A stretch of 42,150 nt of DNA from Clostridia bacterium (lineage in GTDB: Bacteria > Bacillota > Clostridia > Christensenellales > Aristaeellaceae): positions 1 through 42,150 of the forward strand of contig JAFUBA010000111.1 in NCBI GenBank assembly GCA_017460395.1, read 5' to 3'. Under the pieces are notes generated by a model that worked only from the letters and a program-made list of their open reading frames with translations, did not search any database and had not been told where the DNA came from. Every line of letters starts with the position of its first letter. Positions within the stretch are counted from its first letter, which is position 1. The translations under genes and the position numbers were made by a program. Below are positions 22,922 through 34,064 of this stretch, piece after piece.

Positions 22922-24430
22922 ATGAAGCTGAAGGAATTATATCCGGAAGTCCCGTATATTCTGGAGTCCAGAGGTGATTTGGACACGGAATTCAACGCGG
23001 TGGTGGACTCTTCCAGGACAAAATCGGACCGAGGCATCTTCTTCTGCGTCAACGGCGCCAGATTTGATGCCCATGATTTTGCGCCGGAAGCGGTGAAAAA
23101 CGGCTGTGTGGCGCTGGTCGTCGAACGTTTTGTGGACGAGGTGGATGTGCCGCAGCTGCTGGTATCTGATGTGCGTGCGGCGATGGCCAGGATCTGTGCC
23201 ACCTTCTACGGGTGGCCGTCCCGGAAGATGAAGATGATCGGCATCACCGGCACCAAGGGGAAGACCACCACCAGCTATATGTGCAAGGCGATCTTTGAGG
23301 CCGCGGGCTATACCGTCGGGCTGATCGGAACGACGGGGACGATCATCGGGGACAGAAAAATCGCCAGCCATCTGACCACGCCAGACCCGGTAGAACTCCA
23401 GAAGATGCTCCATGACATGGTGGAGGCAGGGGTGGAGGTCGTCTGCATGGAGGTCAGCGCCCATGCCATCGACATGCACCGTCTGGACGGCATGGTCTTC
23501 GATGTGGGCTGCTACACAAATCTTTCTCAGGACCATCTGGATTATTTCCATACGATGGATCGTTATTTTGAGTGCAAAAAAAGCTTCTTTACCTCCGGTC
23601 AGGTGCTCAACGCCACGGTGAACGGGGACGATGAGACCGCAAAGAAGCTGGAGGCCGAGCTCGACATGCCGCACATCAGCTATGGCATTGTGGCGCCATC
23701 GGACGTGTTTGCAAAGAACATCGAGCGTTCCGAGAACGGCACGAACTTCGATATTCTTCTGCATTCCATGAATAACGTGCACATCGAGCTCCCCATGTCC
23801 GGGTCATTCAGCATCTACAATGCCCTGGCCGCGGCATCGGTGGCGATGATCCTCGGCGTACCCTCCGACAAGATTGCATCTGGCCTGGACAATATGCGGG
23901 CCGTTCCCGGCCGCATTGAGATGCTGCAGACCGGCACGCCCTACAAAGTCATCCTTGACTATTCTCATTCTCCGGACGCGCTCAAGAACATCCTGCAGAC
24001 GGTGAAGGAATTCACGAAAAACCGCGTGATTGTGCTGTTTGGCTGCGGCGGCGACCGCGATCACGGGAAACGTCCGATGATGGGCAGCATCGCAGGCCGC
24101 ATGGCGGACTACTGCATCCTGACCAGCGACAATCCCCGCTCCGAGGATCCCAGGGCGATTCTTGATTCCATTGAGGAGGGCATCCGGCCGACCGGAAGTC
24201 CCTACGTGGTCATCGAGAACCGCAGGGAAGCGATCCGCTATGCGCTCAACATCGGCCGGGAGGGCGACGTCATCATCCTGGCCGGAAAGGGACACGAGAC
24301 ATACCAGGAGATCCAGGGTGTGAAATATCCCTTCGATGAGAAGGTGGTCGTGCAGGAGCTTCTGCAGGAGCAGAAGGCCCTGAATGCCATCCGCGAGACA
24401 GAGTGCAGGGACGCGTCTGCAAACAGCTGA
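22922..24430 (+). CDS. UDP-MurNAc-tripeptide synthetase MurE
   Basis: MurE adds the third residue to the UDP-MurNAc-dipeptide in peptidoglycan synthesis. The 502-residue protein has the ATP site GITGTKGKTTTSYM, TTPDPVELQKML, EVSAHAIDMHRLDG, SQDHLDYFHTMDRYF, DYSHSPDALKNIL and GCGGDRDHGKRPMMG. The motif SDNPRSEDP carries DNPR, the marker of enzymes that add meso-diaminopimelate rather than lysine. ATG 22922 has GCAGGTG 7 nt upstream; a TTG at 22907 is less likely. There is no ftsI/spoVD gene before it and no murF after it, unlike the usual cluster. Confidence 0.96.
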   Translation: MKLKELYPEVPYILESRGDLDTEFNAVVDSSRTKSDRGIFFCVNGARFDAHDFAPEAVKNGCVALVVERFVDEVDVPQLLVSDVRAAMARICATFYGWPSRKMKMIGITGTKGKTTTSYMCKAIFEAAGYTVGLIGTTGTIIGDRKIASHLTTPDPVELQKMLHDMVEAGVEVVCMEVSAHAIDMHRLDGMVFDVGCYTNLSQDHLDYFHTMDRYFECKKSFFTSGQVLNATVNGDDETAKKLEAELDMPHISYGIVAPSDVFAKNIERSENGTNFDILLHSMNNVHIELPMSGSFSIYNALAAASVAMILGVPSDKIASGLDNMRAVPGRIEMLQTGTPYKVILDYSHSPDALKNILQTVKEFTKNRVIVLFGCGGDRDHGKRPMMGSIAGRMADYCILTSDNPRSEDPRAILDSIEEGIRPTGSPYVVIENRREAIRYALNIGREGDVIILAGKGHETYQEIQGVKYPFDEKVVVQELLQEQKALNAIRETECRDASANS

Positions 24431-24505
24431 CACGGGGAGGACGCGCGGCCAATGGCCGTGACCTTTCCATGAAACCCCAAAGGCGAGAAGACGGAGGAAG
24501 CAAAG

Positions 24506-25528
24506 ATGAACATGTTCAGACTGTGTCTGAGCCTTGTCCTGTCCTGGGCCATGGTTCTCTTGATGGGAAAACACGTGGTGAATGCCCTGCATAAGCTGCA
24601 TTTTGGGCAGACGATCTATGAGCTTGGACCGCAGTCGCACATGAAAAAGCAGGGGACACCCGTCATGGGCGGACTCATGTTTGCTGCCTCCACGGTGGTA
24701 TGCACGATCGTCGGGCATCAGGGTGCCTTCCAGGGCATCTGTGATTTTTCGATCGCCCTGATTCTCTGCGCTCTTCTCTCCATGGCTGTGGGCTTCGGGG
24801 ATGATTACATCAAGGCCGTCAAAAAGCGGCATGAAGGCCTGACGCCCAAGCAGAAGATCCTGGGCCAGTGCCTCGTGGGTCTGCTCTTTTCCGTGTACTG
24901 CTATGTGCATCCCCAGGTGGGCTCAAAGATTATGATTCCCTTCACAAGCGCCACCCTCGACCTTGGCATCTTCTATATTCCTGTGATGTTCCTGCTCATC
25001 ATCTTCATGGTCAACAGCAGCAACCTCCAGGACGGCCTGGACGGCCTTCTGTCCTCCGTAAGCGCCGTGGGCGCTGCGGGATTTGCCGTGATCGCGTTCA
25101 TTCTGGCCTATGCGGCCACAGGTGATGCGCGGTCCAATCTTCTGACCCTTGCAGCCTTTGCGCTGGCCCTTTGCGGCGGTGTGGCCGGTTTTCTTCGCTT
25201 TAACCGCTTCCCGGCTCAGACCTTCATGGGCGATACCGGGTCCATGTTCATTGGCGGCGCCATGGTGAGTCTTGCCATGCTTATGCGCCAGCCGCTGCTG
25301 CTCCTCCTGATCTGCTTTACCCCCATCATGTCCTCCATGAGCGTGATCATTCAGCGTACCTACTTTAAGATCACCCACGGCAAGCGGATTTTCAGAATGT
25401 CACCGATCCATCACCATTTTGAGCTCAAGGGATACAAGGAGACGCAGATCGTCTCCATGTATGCGTGCATGACCGGCGTGCTGACCATGGTGGCTGTCCT
25501 GAGTGTCCTGGGCAATCTTGCGTGGTAA
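24506..25528 (+). CDS. Phospho-MurNAc-pentapeptide transferase MraY
   Basis: MraY moves phospho-MurNAc-pentapeptide onto undecaprenyl phosphate to form lipid I at the membrane. The 340-residue protein is strongly hydrophobic with about ten helices. It carries KKQGTPVMGGLMF, VGFGDDYIK (Asp-Asp), NSSNLQDGLDGL (active Asp), PAQTFMGDTGSMFIGGA and the HHH motif in SPIHHHFELKGY. The usual NAVNLTDGLDGL is NSSNLQDGLDGL here, a mild variation. ACGGAGGAAGC precedes the ATG. murD follows 18 bp later. Confidence 0.96.
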   Translation: MNMFRLCLSLVLSWAMVLLMGKHVVNALHKLHFGQTIYELGPQSHMKKQGTPVMGGLMFAASTVVCTIVGHQGAFQGICDFSIALILCALLSMAVGFGDDYIKAVKKRHEGLTPKQKILGQCLVGLLFSVYCYVHPQVGSKIMIPFTSATLDLGIFYIPVMFLLIIFMVNSSNLQDGLDGLLSSVSAVGAAGFAVIAFILAYAATGDARSNLLTLAAFALALCGGVAGFLRFNRFPAQTFMGDTGSMFIGGAMVSLAMLMRQPLLLLLICFTPIMSSMSVIIQRTYFKITHGKRIFRMSPIHHHFELKGYKETQIVSMYACMTGVLTMVAVLSVLGNLAW

Positions 25529-25546
25529 GAGCAGGGGAGATATGTC

Positions 25547-26956
<1,410 letters not shown>

Positions 26957-26999
26957 AGGGTCCTGGGCATGCCGAGCAGACTGAATGGAGGTGGCCGGC

Positions 27000-28214
27000 G
27001 TGAGTCCGCAGTATGCAGCGGATGAGCAGGGTGCAAAAAGGCAGCCTGCAAGAAAAAAGAGGATGAACACAGCGGGGCAACCTTCGTTTCGTCTTTTTCA
27101 GCGAATAAGCAGGAAGCAGGAGGAGGTCAGCCGCAGTCTGGACTGGCAGACGGACGGATACCAGCCGGGCACGGTGGAAATGCAGTCACTCGGAGAGATT
27201 CCGAAGGGTGACAGCCAGAGCTACAGAGTGTTCACCAGCGAGATGCAGGGTACCTTCTCCGGGGCCCTGGACCCGGAACTGCAGAAGGTGATTGACGGGC
27301 GGGAGCCGAGTCTTCTGGACCACAAGGGAGGCTTCTGGGCTCAGATGCCCGAGCCGGACACAAAGACCCATCAGCCAAAGGGTGGCAGCACAGGGGAAGC
27401 GATCGCCGGCAACACTGAGGAAAAGCCGGAGCACGCAGAGGAGGCTGAAAATCCTCTGCGGCGAATTGCGCGCCGGGCCGTGCGGCCCGTACTGGCTGTC
27501 GCGGCATCCGCAGCTGTCGTGATCGGCATGTGGCTCATCCTCAATTATGTGATCCTGGGCGTACAGTTGGTGGTTGCAGACGGCAACAGCCGTATCCCGG
27601 AAAGTGAAGTGGTTGCCCTCTCCGGCGTCAGCCCCGGGATGAGTATGCTTCTGATGAAGGATGATCAGGTGAAGGCCAATATCCGGCAGAATCGGTACCT
27701 GACCGTGAGCAGCATTGAGAAAGACATTGCGAATCACAAGGTGATTCTTCACGTGCATGAGCGAGATCATGAGGCATACTTCCGCTACTGCGGTATCACC
27801 TATGTGATGGACAGAAGAGGGATGATCCTCGAGGATTCCATCGATGTCAGGACCGTGCCCAACATGATGAAGATCGAGGGACTGGAGGATGTGCAGGACT
27901 GCAGGGTCGGAAATCGTCTGAGCCTGAGAAATCCATCTCAGATGGAAGCGCTCATGGATCTTCTTCTGCAGCTTCGTGTGATGAGCCTTCAGGATTCGGT
28001 GTCTGAGATTTATATCAAGGACATCTCCAACATGTCGCTGCTGCTCAAGAATGGATATTCTGTCCGGATTGGAGATGCGGAGCGGATCCATGCAAAGCTC
28101 AGGGCCATGACGCTTGCGATGGATGAACTCCAAAAGGAAAACAAGCAGGGCGGCACCATCGATGTGACAAAGCCGGAGCAGCCCACCTGGCTGCCGGACT
28201 ACACAGAGGCCTGA
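27000..28214 (+). CDS. Cell division protein DivIB/FtsQ, long N-terminal form
   Basis: DivIB/FtsQ is a single-span divisome protein that stabilises FtsL-FtsB. The 404-residue product has a cytoplasmic part of about 160 residues rich in charge and Gln/Pro. One membrane helix follows (PVLAVAASAAVVIGMWLILNY), then a POTRA-like region (VVADGNSRIPESEVVALSGVS, MSMLLMKDD) and the beta domain. Start: GTG 27000, because GGAGG (26987-26991) is 8 nt before it; an ATG at 26985 overlaps that site. The long N-terminal region is several times that of typical DivIB. ftsA and ftsZ follow, the normal order. Confidence 0.85.
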   Translation: MSPQYAADEQGAKRQPARKKRMNTAGQPSFRLFQRISRKQEEVSRSLDWQTDGYQPGTVEMQSLGEIPKGDSQSYRVFTSEMQGTFSGALDPELQKVIDGREPSLLDHKGGFWAQMPEPDTKTHQPKGGSTGEAIAGNTEEKPEHAEEAENPLRRIARRAVRPVLAVAASAAVVIGMWLILNYVILGVQLVVADGNSRIPESEVVALSGVSPGMSMLLMKDDQVKANIRQNRYLTVSSIEKDIANHKVILHVHERDHEAYFRYCGITYVMDRRGMILEDSIDVRTVPNMMKIEGLEDVQDCRVGNRLSLRNPSQMEALMDLLLQLRVMSLQDSVSEIYIKDISNMSLLLKNGYSVRIGDAERIHAKLRAMTLAMDELQKENKQGGTIDVTKPEQPTWLPDYTEA

Positions 28215-28286
28215 GAGGCGGACTCTCGTATACTGAAAGCGCCGGGAAGGGACCCATGCCGGCACAAGGAGCAGAAAGAAACATGC

Positions 28287-28315
28287 TTGCAACGTTTGTC
28301 AAATATCTGTATAAT
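28287..28315 (+). promoter_or_regulatory. Sigma-A promoter for ftsA-ftsZ
   Basis: TTGCAA (28287-28292), 17-bp spacer, TATAAT (28310-28315). This gives ftsAZ its own start about 57 nt before the ftsA codon, separate from the mur genes. Confidence 0.82.
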
Positions 28316-28371
28316 CGAGCAAGTGCCGGATTTTCATCCGACACTGCGGGAATTTGGAGGAATGCAGGAGT

Positions 28372-29595
28372 ATGAAAACCACGACGATTGCGGCCATAGA
28401 TTTTGGCACAAGCAAGATTGTCACCTTGGTGGCGGAGCACAGTTCTACAGTCCGCCTCGATGTCGTTGGGTCAGGACTCGCTTCCTATGACGGTTTCCTG
28501 CATGATGGCTGGAATAATCCCGGAAATCTCAATGACAGGATCCTCGCATCCATTCAGGATGCGGAAAAACAGCTGAAGGAATCAAAGCACGTCAAGGGCT
28601 CAAAACAGCTGCATAATATCAACGTGGGTGTGCCTGCTGCATTTTCCAGAGTGTATGCCACCCAGGCGCATATTCAGCTCAAGGGTGCAGATCCTCAGGT
28701 GACCGAGGAATCCATCCGTGAGATTTTCGCTGTGGCTCAGCAGAATCTGGCGCCGACCATGGGATACATTATCCATTCCGCGCCTGCCTGGTTCAGTCTG
28801 GACAACGGGAGAAAGATGATCCAGCCCGGCAATCACAAGGGAAGAGAGCTGTCTGCACTGATCTCCTATGTGGTGGCTGACCGGAACTTCGTGGATGACA
28901 TCAGTGCACGCCTGGGCAATCTGGGCTACCGCGTGGACGGCTTCTACTCCTCTGCTGCCGGTGAAGCAAAGTGCTTCCTGCCTGAGGAGGACAGGGACCG
29001 CACATGCGTCCTGATTGATATGGGCTATCTGAACACCACCGTGATGGTGGCAGAGGGCGATGCCATTATCTATATGGATACCATTGAGCTGGGCGGCGGC
29101 AATATTGCGGCTAATCTGGCGATGGAGCTGGGGATCCCGCTGAGCGAGGCGGAGGAAAAGATCAAGCGGCAGTATATCTTCGGCATCGACAGCGAGAACC
29201 GTCCCTATGAGCTGCCGGGCAGCGACGGGAACAAGCCGAGATCGTTCTCGCGCATTGAAGTCACCGACATCATCTGCCCTGTGGTGGATGAGATCGCAGC
29301 CCAGATCCTCAATCGTCTCGATGACAGCGGCATTACGCTGCACAGCGGCTCGAAGGTCTACCTGACAGGCGGCGGTCTCTGCTTCAATGCAGGCGGAAAA
29401 GATTACCTTTCAGCCCGTCTGAACAGGACCGTGCGTGAGGTGCAGAAGCAGAACACCAGCTCTGCCGGCCACAACTATTCCAGCGCCCTGGGTCTCATGG
29501 ACCTGATTGTGGAAACCGTCACCACGAGCCAGCAGAAGCGGGCCAATTCCAATGCTTTGACCAGATTTTTCAGAAATCTGTTTGAGATGAACTGA
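28372..29595 (+). CDS. Cell division protein FtsA (divergent)
   Basis: FtsA is an actin-like ATPase that ties FtsZ filaments to the membrane. The 407-residue protein has the phosphate-1 motif [16 protein letters not shown] and a SHS2-like insert (about residues 80-165). It also has phosphate-2 [34 protein letters not shown] and the adenosine motif [10 protein letters not shown]. The last residues [13 protein letters not shown] form an amphipathic helix like the FtsA membrane-targeting tail. Several motifs differ from the common FtsA, so this is a divergent branch. ATG 28372 is chosen for the [12 protein letters not shown] start; GGAGGAA lies about 11 nt upstream. Confidence 0.88.
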   Translation: MKTTTIAAIDFGTSKIVTLVAEHSSTVRLDVVGSGLASYDGFLHDGWNNPGNLNDRILASIQDAEKQLKESKHVKGSKQLHNINVGVPAAFSRVYATQAHIQLKGADPQVTEESIREIFAVAQQNLAPTMGYIIHSAPAWFSLDNGRKMIQPGNHKGRELSALISYVVADRNFVDDISARLGNLGYRVDGFYSSAAGEAKCFLPEEDRDRTCVLIDMGYLNTTVMVAEGDAIIYMDTIELGGGNIAANLAMELGIPLSEAEEKIKRQYIFGIDSENRPYELPGSDGNKPRSFSRIEVTDIICPVVDEIAAQILNRLDDSGITLHSGSKVYLTGGGLCFNAGGKDYLSARLNRTVREVQKQNTSSAGHNYSSALGLMDLIVETVTTSQQKRANSNALTRFFRNLFEMN

Positions 29596-29632
29596 TTTTC
29601 TTGGATTTCAACAAGGTGGGAGGACACGTACC

Positions 29633-31084
29633 GTGATTGAATTTCAGAACGACGAGACGACCGGCTTTGCGTCAATCAAAGTGGTTGGATGTGGCGGCGG
29701 TGGTAGCAATTCTGTCAGCCGCATGGTGGAAGCCGGCCTTCAGGGCGTGGAATTTATCTGCATCAATACGGACAAACAGGCACTGGGCCAGACGAATTCA
29801 GCGGTTCAGATTCAGATCGGCGAGAAGCTGACCAAAGGTCTGGGTGCAGGGGCGGTTCCGGAGGTCGGTCGTCGTGCTGCAGAGGAGAGCCGTGAGGAGA
29901 TTGCCAGAGCGCTGCAGGGCGCGGACCTGGTGTTTGTGACGGCAGGTATGGGCGGCGGAACAGGTACCGGCGCAGCTCCCATTGTGGCAGAGGTTGCCAG
30001 GGACATCGGTGCCCTGACCATTGCCGTGGTCACCAAGCCCTTTACCTTTGAGGGAAAACAGAGGGCACGGAACGCGGAAGCCGGCATCGCCGATCTGAAG
30101 CAGCGGGTGGACACCCTCGTGGTGATCCCCAATGACCGTCTCCTTCAGGTCGTCAGCAAGGGCACGAGCATGATGGAAGCCTTCCGCACGGCAGATGAAG
30201 TGCTGCGCCAGGGCATTCAGGGCATTTCCGACCTGATCGCTGTCCCTGCGCTGATCAACCTCGACTTTGCCGATGTGCGGACCGTCATGGAAAACGGCGG
30301 CATGGCCCGCATGGGTATCGGCGTGGGCACCGGCGAAAACCGGATGGTGGAGGCAGCCAACGAAGCGATCTCCAGCCCGCTGCTTGACACCAAGATTGAT
30401 GGCGCCCATGCGGTGCTCATCAACGTGTCCGGCGGTCCCGATATTTCCATCATGGATATCAACGAGGCGGCCAACAAGGTGATGGAAGCCGCGGATCCTG
30501 ATGCAAACATCATTTTCGGTGCAGGCATTGATGAGAACCTGAAGGATGAGGTCCGCATCACCGTCATCGCCACCGGCTTTGAAAAGACCCCCTTCCCGCC
30601 CCGTGAGCCTGCGCGCAAGCCCAGGGAGCAGGAGAAGGACCGTCTGTACGGACCGGATACCGCCTATGGCTCCACCGGCTCCTATTCCAGTTTCTCCGCT
30701 GCACCCCGGGAGATCACGCAGTCCTACACGCCTGCGACGCCCACTGTGGAGGATACCACAGCGCCGTACTACTCCGCGCAGCGCCAGTCCATCGGCGTGC
30801 CCGGATCGAATCAGCAGGCAGCGTTTCAGGCGGGTCTGAATTATCAGCAGCAGCTTCAGGCACAGCAGTCGCAGCCGCTTCAGCAGGCGCCGCAGAACAG
30901 CTATGGCCAGCCGCAGCTCTTCTCCCAGCCGATTCAGCAACCCTATCAGCCCACGTTTGGATCTTCCCAGCCTATGCAGCCTGTGAATAACGCACCGGCG
31001 CAGGGACAGCAACAGATGAACGATTCATCCGCGATGGAGCGGGATGTTCACGGCGTGCCGGCTTTCCTGAGAAGGAAAAAGTAA
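29633..31084 (+). CDS. Cell division protein FtsZ
   Basis: FtsZ is the tubulin-like GTPase that forms the division ring. Motifs: [26 protein letters not shown], the tubulin signature [10 protein letters not shown] (residues 107-116), NDRLLQVV and the synergy-loop region [14 protein letters not shown]. The C-terminal linker (about residues 335-465) is long and rich in Gln, Pro and Ser, and the end [13 protein letters not shown] is the conserved partner-binding peptide. The GTG start has GGGAGGAC about 9 nt upstream. It is 483 residues, longer than the usual 380 or so because of the linker. Confidence 0.97.
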   Translation: MIEFQNDETTGFASIKVVGCGGGGSNSVSRMVEAGLQGVEFICINTDKQALGQTNSAVQIQIGEKLTKGLGAGAVPEVGRRAAEESREEIARALQGADLVFVTAGMGGGTGTGAAPIVAEVARDIGALTIAVVTKPFTFEGKQRARNAEAGIADLKQRVDTLVVIPNDRLLQVVSKGTSMMEAFRTADEVLRQGIQGISDLIAVPALINLDFADVRTVMENGGMARMGIGVGTGENRMVEAANEAISSPLLDTKIDGAHAVLINVSGGPDISIMDINEAANKVMEAADPDANIIFGAGIDENLKDEVRITVIATGFEKTPFPPREPARKPREQEKDRLYGPDTAYGSTGSYSSFSAAPREITQSYTPATPTVEDTTAPYYSAQRQSIGVPGSNQQAAFQAGLNYQQQLQAQQSQPLQQAPQNSYGQPQLFSQPIQQPYQPTFGSSQPMQPVNNAPAQGQQQMNDSSAMERDVHGVPAFLRRKK

Positions 31085-31090
31085 GTGATA

Positions 31091-31117
31091 AGCAAGGCAG
31101 TGCTGCCTTGCTTTTTA
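31091..31117 (+). terminator. Intrinsic terminator after ftsZ
   Basis: A 10-bp perfect stem (AGCAAGGCAG with CTGCCTTGCT), 2-nt gap and a T run. It ends the division cluster. Confidence 0.9.
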
Positions 31118-31203
31118 TTCTGTCCGGTGAATAAGGCTTTTTCATGCTGAATTCATGGGGGTATATCAGAATCAGATCATATCATTTGACTAGAGGTGGA
31201 ATC

Positions 31204-32700
31204 ATGGCAATGCGCCGAATACTGACTGGCATGCTCTGCATGCTGGTGCTGCTCGCCGGGTGTGCGGTGGGCGAGGCTGAGGAATTTATCATGGCAGGTT
31301 TTGATCCCTCGGATGCCGGACATGTGTGGGATGACAATCTCTTTTTCCTGAGAAGGGAGGAGATGACCGGAGACAAATTCCAGTTCCGGCAGTTTGAAGA
31401 TGAAGATGAGTGGACACGCGCTAAATCAGACTATCTCAAGGGCGTGGACCTTCCGGATGTCCTCTTCAAGGCGGAGCTGACTACGGCAGAAACACAGAAG
31501 CTGTATGATGCCGGTGTCCTGATTGATCTGAAGCCCTATCTCAGCGAGTATGCGCCAAATCTTTCAAAGCTCCTCCAGGAGCACCCGGAGTATGAGAAGG
31601 CGATCACCCTGCCGGACGGCGCCATCGTGGCCCTCCCGCAGATCCATTCCATGCAGTCAAACAATGCCCTGTGGATCAATTCCACCTGGCTGAAGCGGCT
31701 GAACATGGAGGCGCCGACGACGGCAGAGGAACTGACGCAGGTGCTGCGCGCCTTCAAGAATCAGGATCCCAACCGCAACGGCAAAAATGATGAGATCCCG
31801 CTCACCTTCACCGGCATGTGGGACCTTCGCTTCCTGGCGCATGCTTTCGGGTTCGTGGGAAACGACTATTACCTGGAAGTGAGAGACGGAAAGCTGATTT
31901 CGGATATTCAGCAGGACGGCTACAGGGATTTCCTGCAGTGGCTCCATCAGCTGTGGGAGGAAGGCCTGATCGATCACAATGGGTTTGTCTCCCTCGATTC
32001 CACCCGTCAGATTACGGATAACAACGCGACCATCACCTATGGGTGCGTGTTTGGCCCCACGATCCTGAACCTGCTGCCCGCAGGGGTGATCAAGGAGTAC
32101 GACGTGGTTCTGCCGCTGACATCCGAGCGGGGACAGGTATACCGCAATTTCCTGGGGGACGTGATCCGGGGCACATTTGCCATCACGTCAAAGTGCAAGA
32201 ATCCAGGAGAAATGCTCAGCTGGGTGGATTATCTCTACTCCTCCGAGGGCTGCTTCCTTGCCTCCGCAGGGCGGCTTCATGATGAGTATGAAGTGACCAG
32301 CGAAGGCACGTGGTACTGGGTGGACGATGTGCAGACAGTGCAGAATTCCATCCTCAAGGATGTGACCATAACGGAAGGTGCCTCGATGCCGCTGCTGCTC
32401 ACAGATGACTATGAGCTGAACTTTGATGATGAGACCACGAGGAACGCGGTGAAGCAGCTGAGCGAGCTCAGGACATATGCCGTGGAGCCGTATCCGCTGG
32501 TGTATCTGACAGAGGAGGAAACCGCGGTGATCTCCTCCATCTGGCCGGACATTGCCACCCTCTGCGAGACGGGTCTTACCTGGTTTGTGACGGGTGATGT
32601 AGCGATCAGTGACGAAACCTGGGCCGATTTCCAGACACAGATCGCGGAAAGCGGCATGGACAGGATCATCAGTATATTTGAAACGGCACTGGAAAGATAA
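31204..32700 (+). CDS. Extracellular solute-binding lipoprotein (sugar ABC type)
   Basis: This 498-residue protein is of the family-1 extracellular solute-binding type (LplA/YtcQ-like). The N-terminus is a lipoprotein signal: MRR, a hydrophobic stretch and LLAGC, with the Cys as the lipidated residue. The acidic loop DPNRNGKNDEIPLTF resembles the calcium-binding motif common in this family, which mostly binds oligosaccharides. ATG 31204 has AGAGGTGG upstream; an ATG at 31144 would put a non-signal stretch first. No permease genes follow; instead a galactokinase-like gene begins 17 bp later, so it may serve a permease elsewhere. Confidence 0.85.
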   Translation: MAMRRILTGMLCMLVLLAGCAVGEAEEFIMAGFDPSDAGHVWDDNLFFLRREEMTGDKFQFRQFEDEDEWTRAKSDYLKGVDLPDVLFKAELTTAETQKLYDAGVLIDLKPYLSEYAPNLSKLLQEHPEYEKAITLPDGAIVALPQIHSMQSNNALWINSTWLKRLNMEAPTTAEELTQVLRAFKNQDPNRNGKNDEIPLTFTGMWDLRFLAHAFGFVGNDYYLEVRDGKLISDIQQDGYRDFLQWLHQLWEEGLIDHNGFVSLDSTRQITDNNATITYGCVFGPTILNLLPAGVIKEYDVVLPLTSERGQVYRNFLGDVIRGTFAITSKCKNPGEMLSWVDYLYSSEGCFLASAGRLHDEYEVTSEGTWYWVDDVQTVQNSILKDVTITEGASMPLLLTDDYELNFDDETTRNAVKQLSELRTYAVEPYPLVYLTEEETAVISSIWPDIATLCETGLTWFVTGDVAISDETWADFQTQIAESGMDRIISIFETALER

Positions 32701-32717
32701 TTGTTGAGGTGGTAGAC

Positions 32718-34001
32718 ATGAATCAGTATGCATCTCTCAAGGTCGGTTTGACCCAGCCGGAAGCGGTGGAACAGCTGAAGTATCTCTACGGAAGCCAGGA
32801 GGGGACGCTTGTCCGCCAGGCAGCCAGGTATGCAGGGCTTTTGGACAGACATGAGGAGCTGTTTCATGCACAGTCCCCTGTCCATCTGATCTCAGCACCC
32901 GGACGTATGGAGATCGGAGGAAACCATACGGACCATAACAGGGGCAAGGTGCTGGCGGCATCCGCAAGCCTGGATACGCTTGCGGCCGTGACCAAAAGGG
33001 ATGACACGCTGGTACACCTTCATTCCGAAGGATATGCCCCGATCTGCATCGATCTGAGCGATCTGGAAAAGCACACCGAGGAGGAGGGCACCACGGCTTC
33101 GCTCATCCGCGGCGTGGCAGCCGGCATGGCCAGGGCCGGGTACAAGGTGGGCGGCTTTGACGCAGTGGTCACCTCTAGTGTGGTGTCTGGAAGCGGTCTC
33201 AGTTCCTCGGCTGCCTTTGAGGTGATGGTCTGCGCCATCCTGGATCGGCTCTATAATGACGGCAATATGGATTTCAAGGAGAGCGCAAAGATCTCACAGT
33301 TTGCAGAGAACGTCTACTTCGGGAAGCCCTCCGGCCTGCTCGACCAGATGGCATCGGCCGCGGGCGGCCTGGTCGGTATCGACTTCAAGGATGAGGATCC
33401 GGTCGTGACGAGACTCGCCTTCGACTTCCAGAAGAAAAGCTATTATCTGGTGGTCGTGGCCACGGGCGGTTCCCATGCGGACCTGACCGATTACTATGCC
33501 TCCATCCCCACGGAGATGAAGCAGGTGGCAGCGTGCCTTGGACAGCAGGTCCTCCGGCAGATCCGGCCCGAGGAATTTGATCAGGCAATCCCCACGCTTC
33601 GCGCAAAGGTGTCCGACAGGGCAATCCTTCGTGCAAAGCATTTCTACCATGAGAACGAGCGGGTGGACCGCCAGATCCAGGCACTGCAGGAAGAAAACCT
33701 GCCGAAGTTCTTTGAGGCAATCACGGAGAGCGGCTATTCCTCCTTCATGTATCTGCAGAATGTGTATGCCGATCCGACAAAGGATCAGAGCCTGTCCGTG
33801 GCACTTGCACTTGCCGAGGAACAGCTGCAAGGGAAGGGTGCCTGGAGAATTCATGGCGGCGGCTTTGCGGGCACCACACTGAACTTTGTGTCGGAAAACG
33901 ATCTGAACGCGTTCGTCCGAAAGATGGAAGCGGTCTTCGGGGAAGGTTCCTGCCACATTCTGAATATTCGCCCCGTGGGTGCCTACGAACTGAAACTGTA
34001 A
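32718..34001 (+). CDS. Galactokinase-like GHMP kinase
   Basis: The 427-residue protein belongs to the GHMP kinase family and resembles galactokinases of Clostridia. The sugar signature is SAPGRMEIGGNHTDHN (about residues 59-74), the ATP motif is SGSGLSSSAAFEV, the catalytic Asp lies in PSGLLDQMASA, and the C-terminal motif is HGGGFAGTT. In classic galactokinase the first motif reads GEHTDYN; here Asn replaces the Glu that binds the sugar. This occurs in a paralogous clostridial branch, so the sugar may not be galactose. ATG 32718 has GAGGTGG 5 nt upstream. It forms an operon with the binding lipoprotein before it. Confidence 0.85.
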   Translation: MNQYASLKVGLTQPEAVEQLKYLYGSQEGTLVRQAARYAGLLDRHEELFHAQSPVHLISAPGRMEIGGNHTDHNRGKVLAASASLDTLAAVTKRDDTLVHLHSEGYAPICIDLSDLEKHTEEEGTTASLIRGVAAGMARAGYKVGGFDAVVTSSVVSGSGLSSSAAFEVMVCAILDRLYNDGNMDFKESAKISQFAENVYFGKPSGLLDQMASAAGGLVGIDFKDEDPVVTRLAFDFQKKSYYLVVVATGGSHADLTDYYASIPTEMKQVAACLGQQVLRQIRPEEFDQAIPTLRAKVSDRAILRAKHFYHENERVDRQIQALQEENLPKFFEAITESGYSSFMYLQNVYADPTKDQSLSVALALAEEQLQGKGAWRIHGGGFAGTTLNFVSENDLNAFVRKMEAVFGEGSCHILNIRPVGAYELKL

Positions 34002-34016
34002 GCTTGAAAGCATGAA

Positions 34017-34050
34017 AATGCGCCCGGCCGGGAAACCGGCCGGGCGCATT
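34017..34050. terminator. Bidirectional terminator between galK and the 5'-nucleotidase
   Basis: A perfect 15-bp GC-rich stem (34017-34031 with 34036-34050) has a GAAA tetraloop. On the - strand TTTTC follows the stem, a good terminator for the 5'-nucleotidase gene. On the + strand no T run follows, but the stem still stabilises galK mRNA. Confidence 0.9.
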
Positions 34051-34064
34051 CATGATACCAGGAA

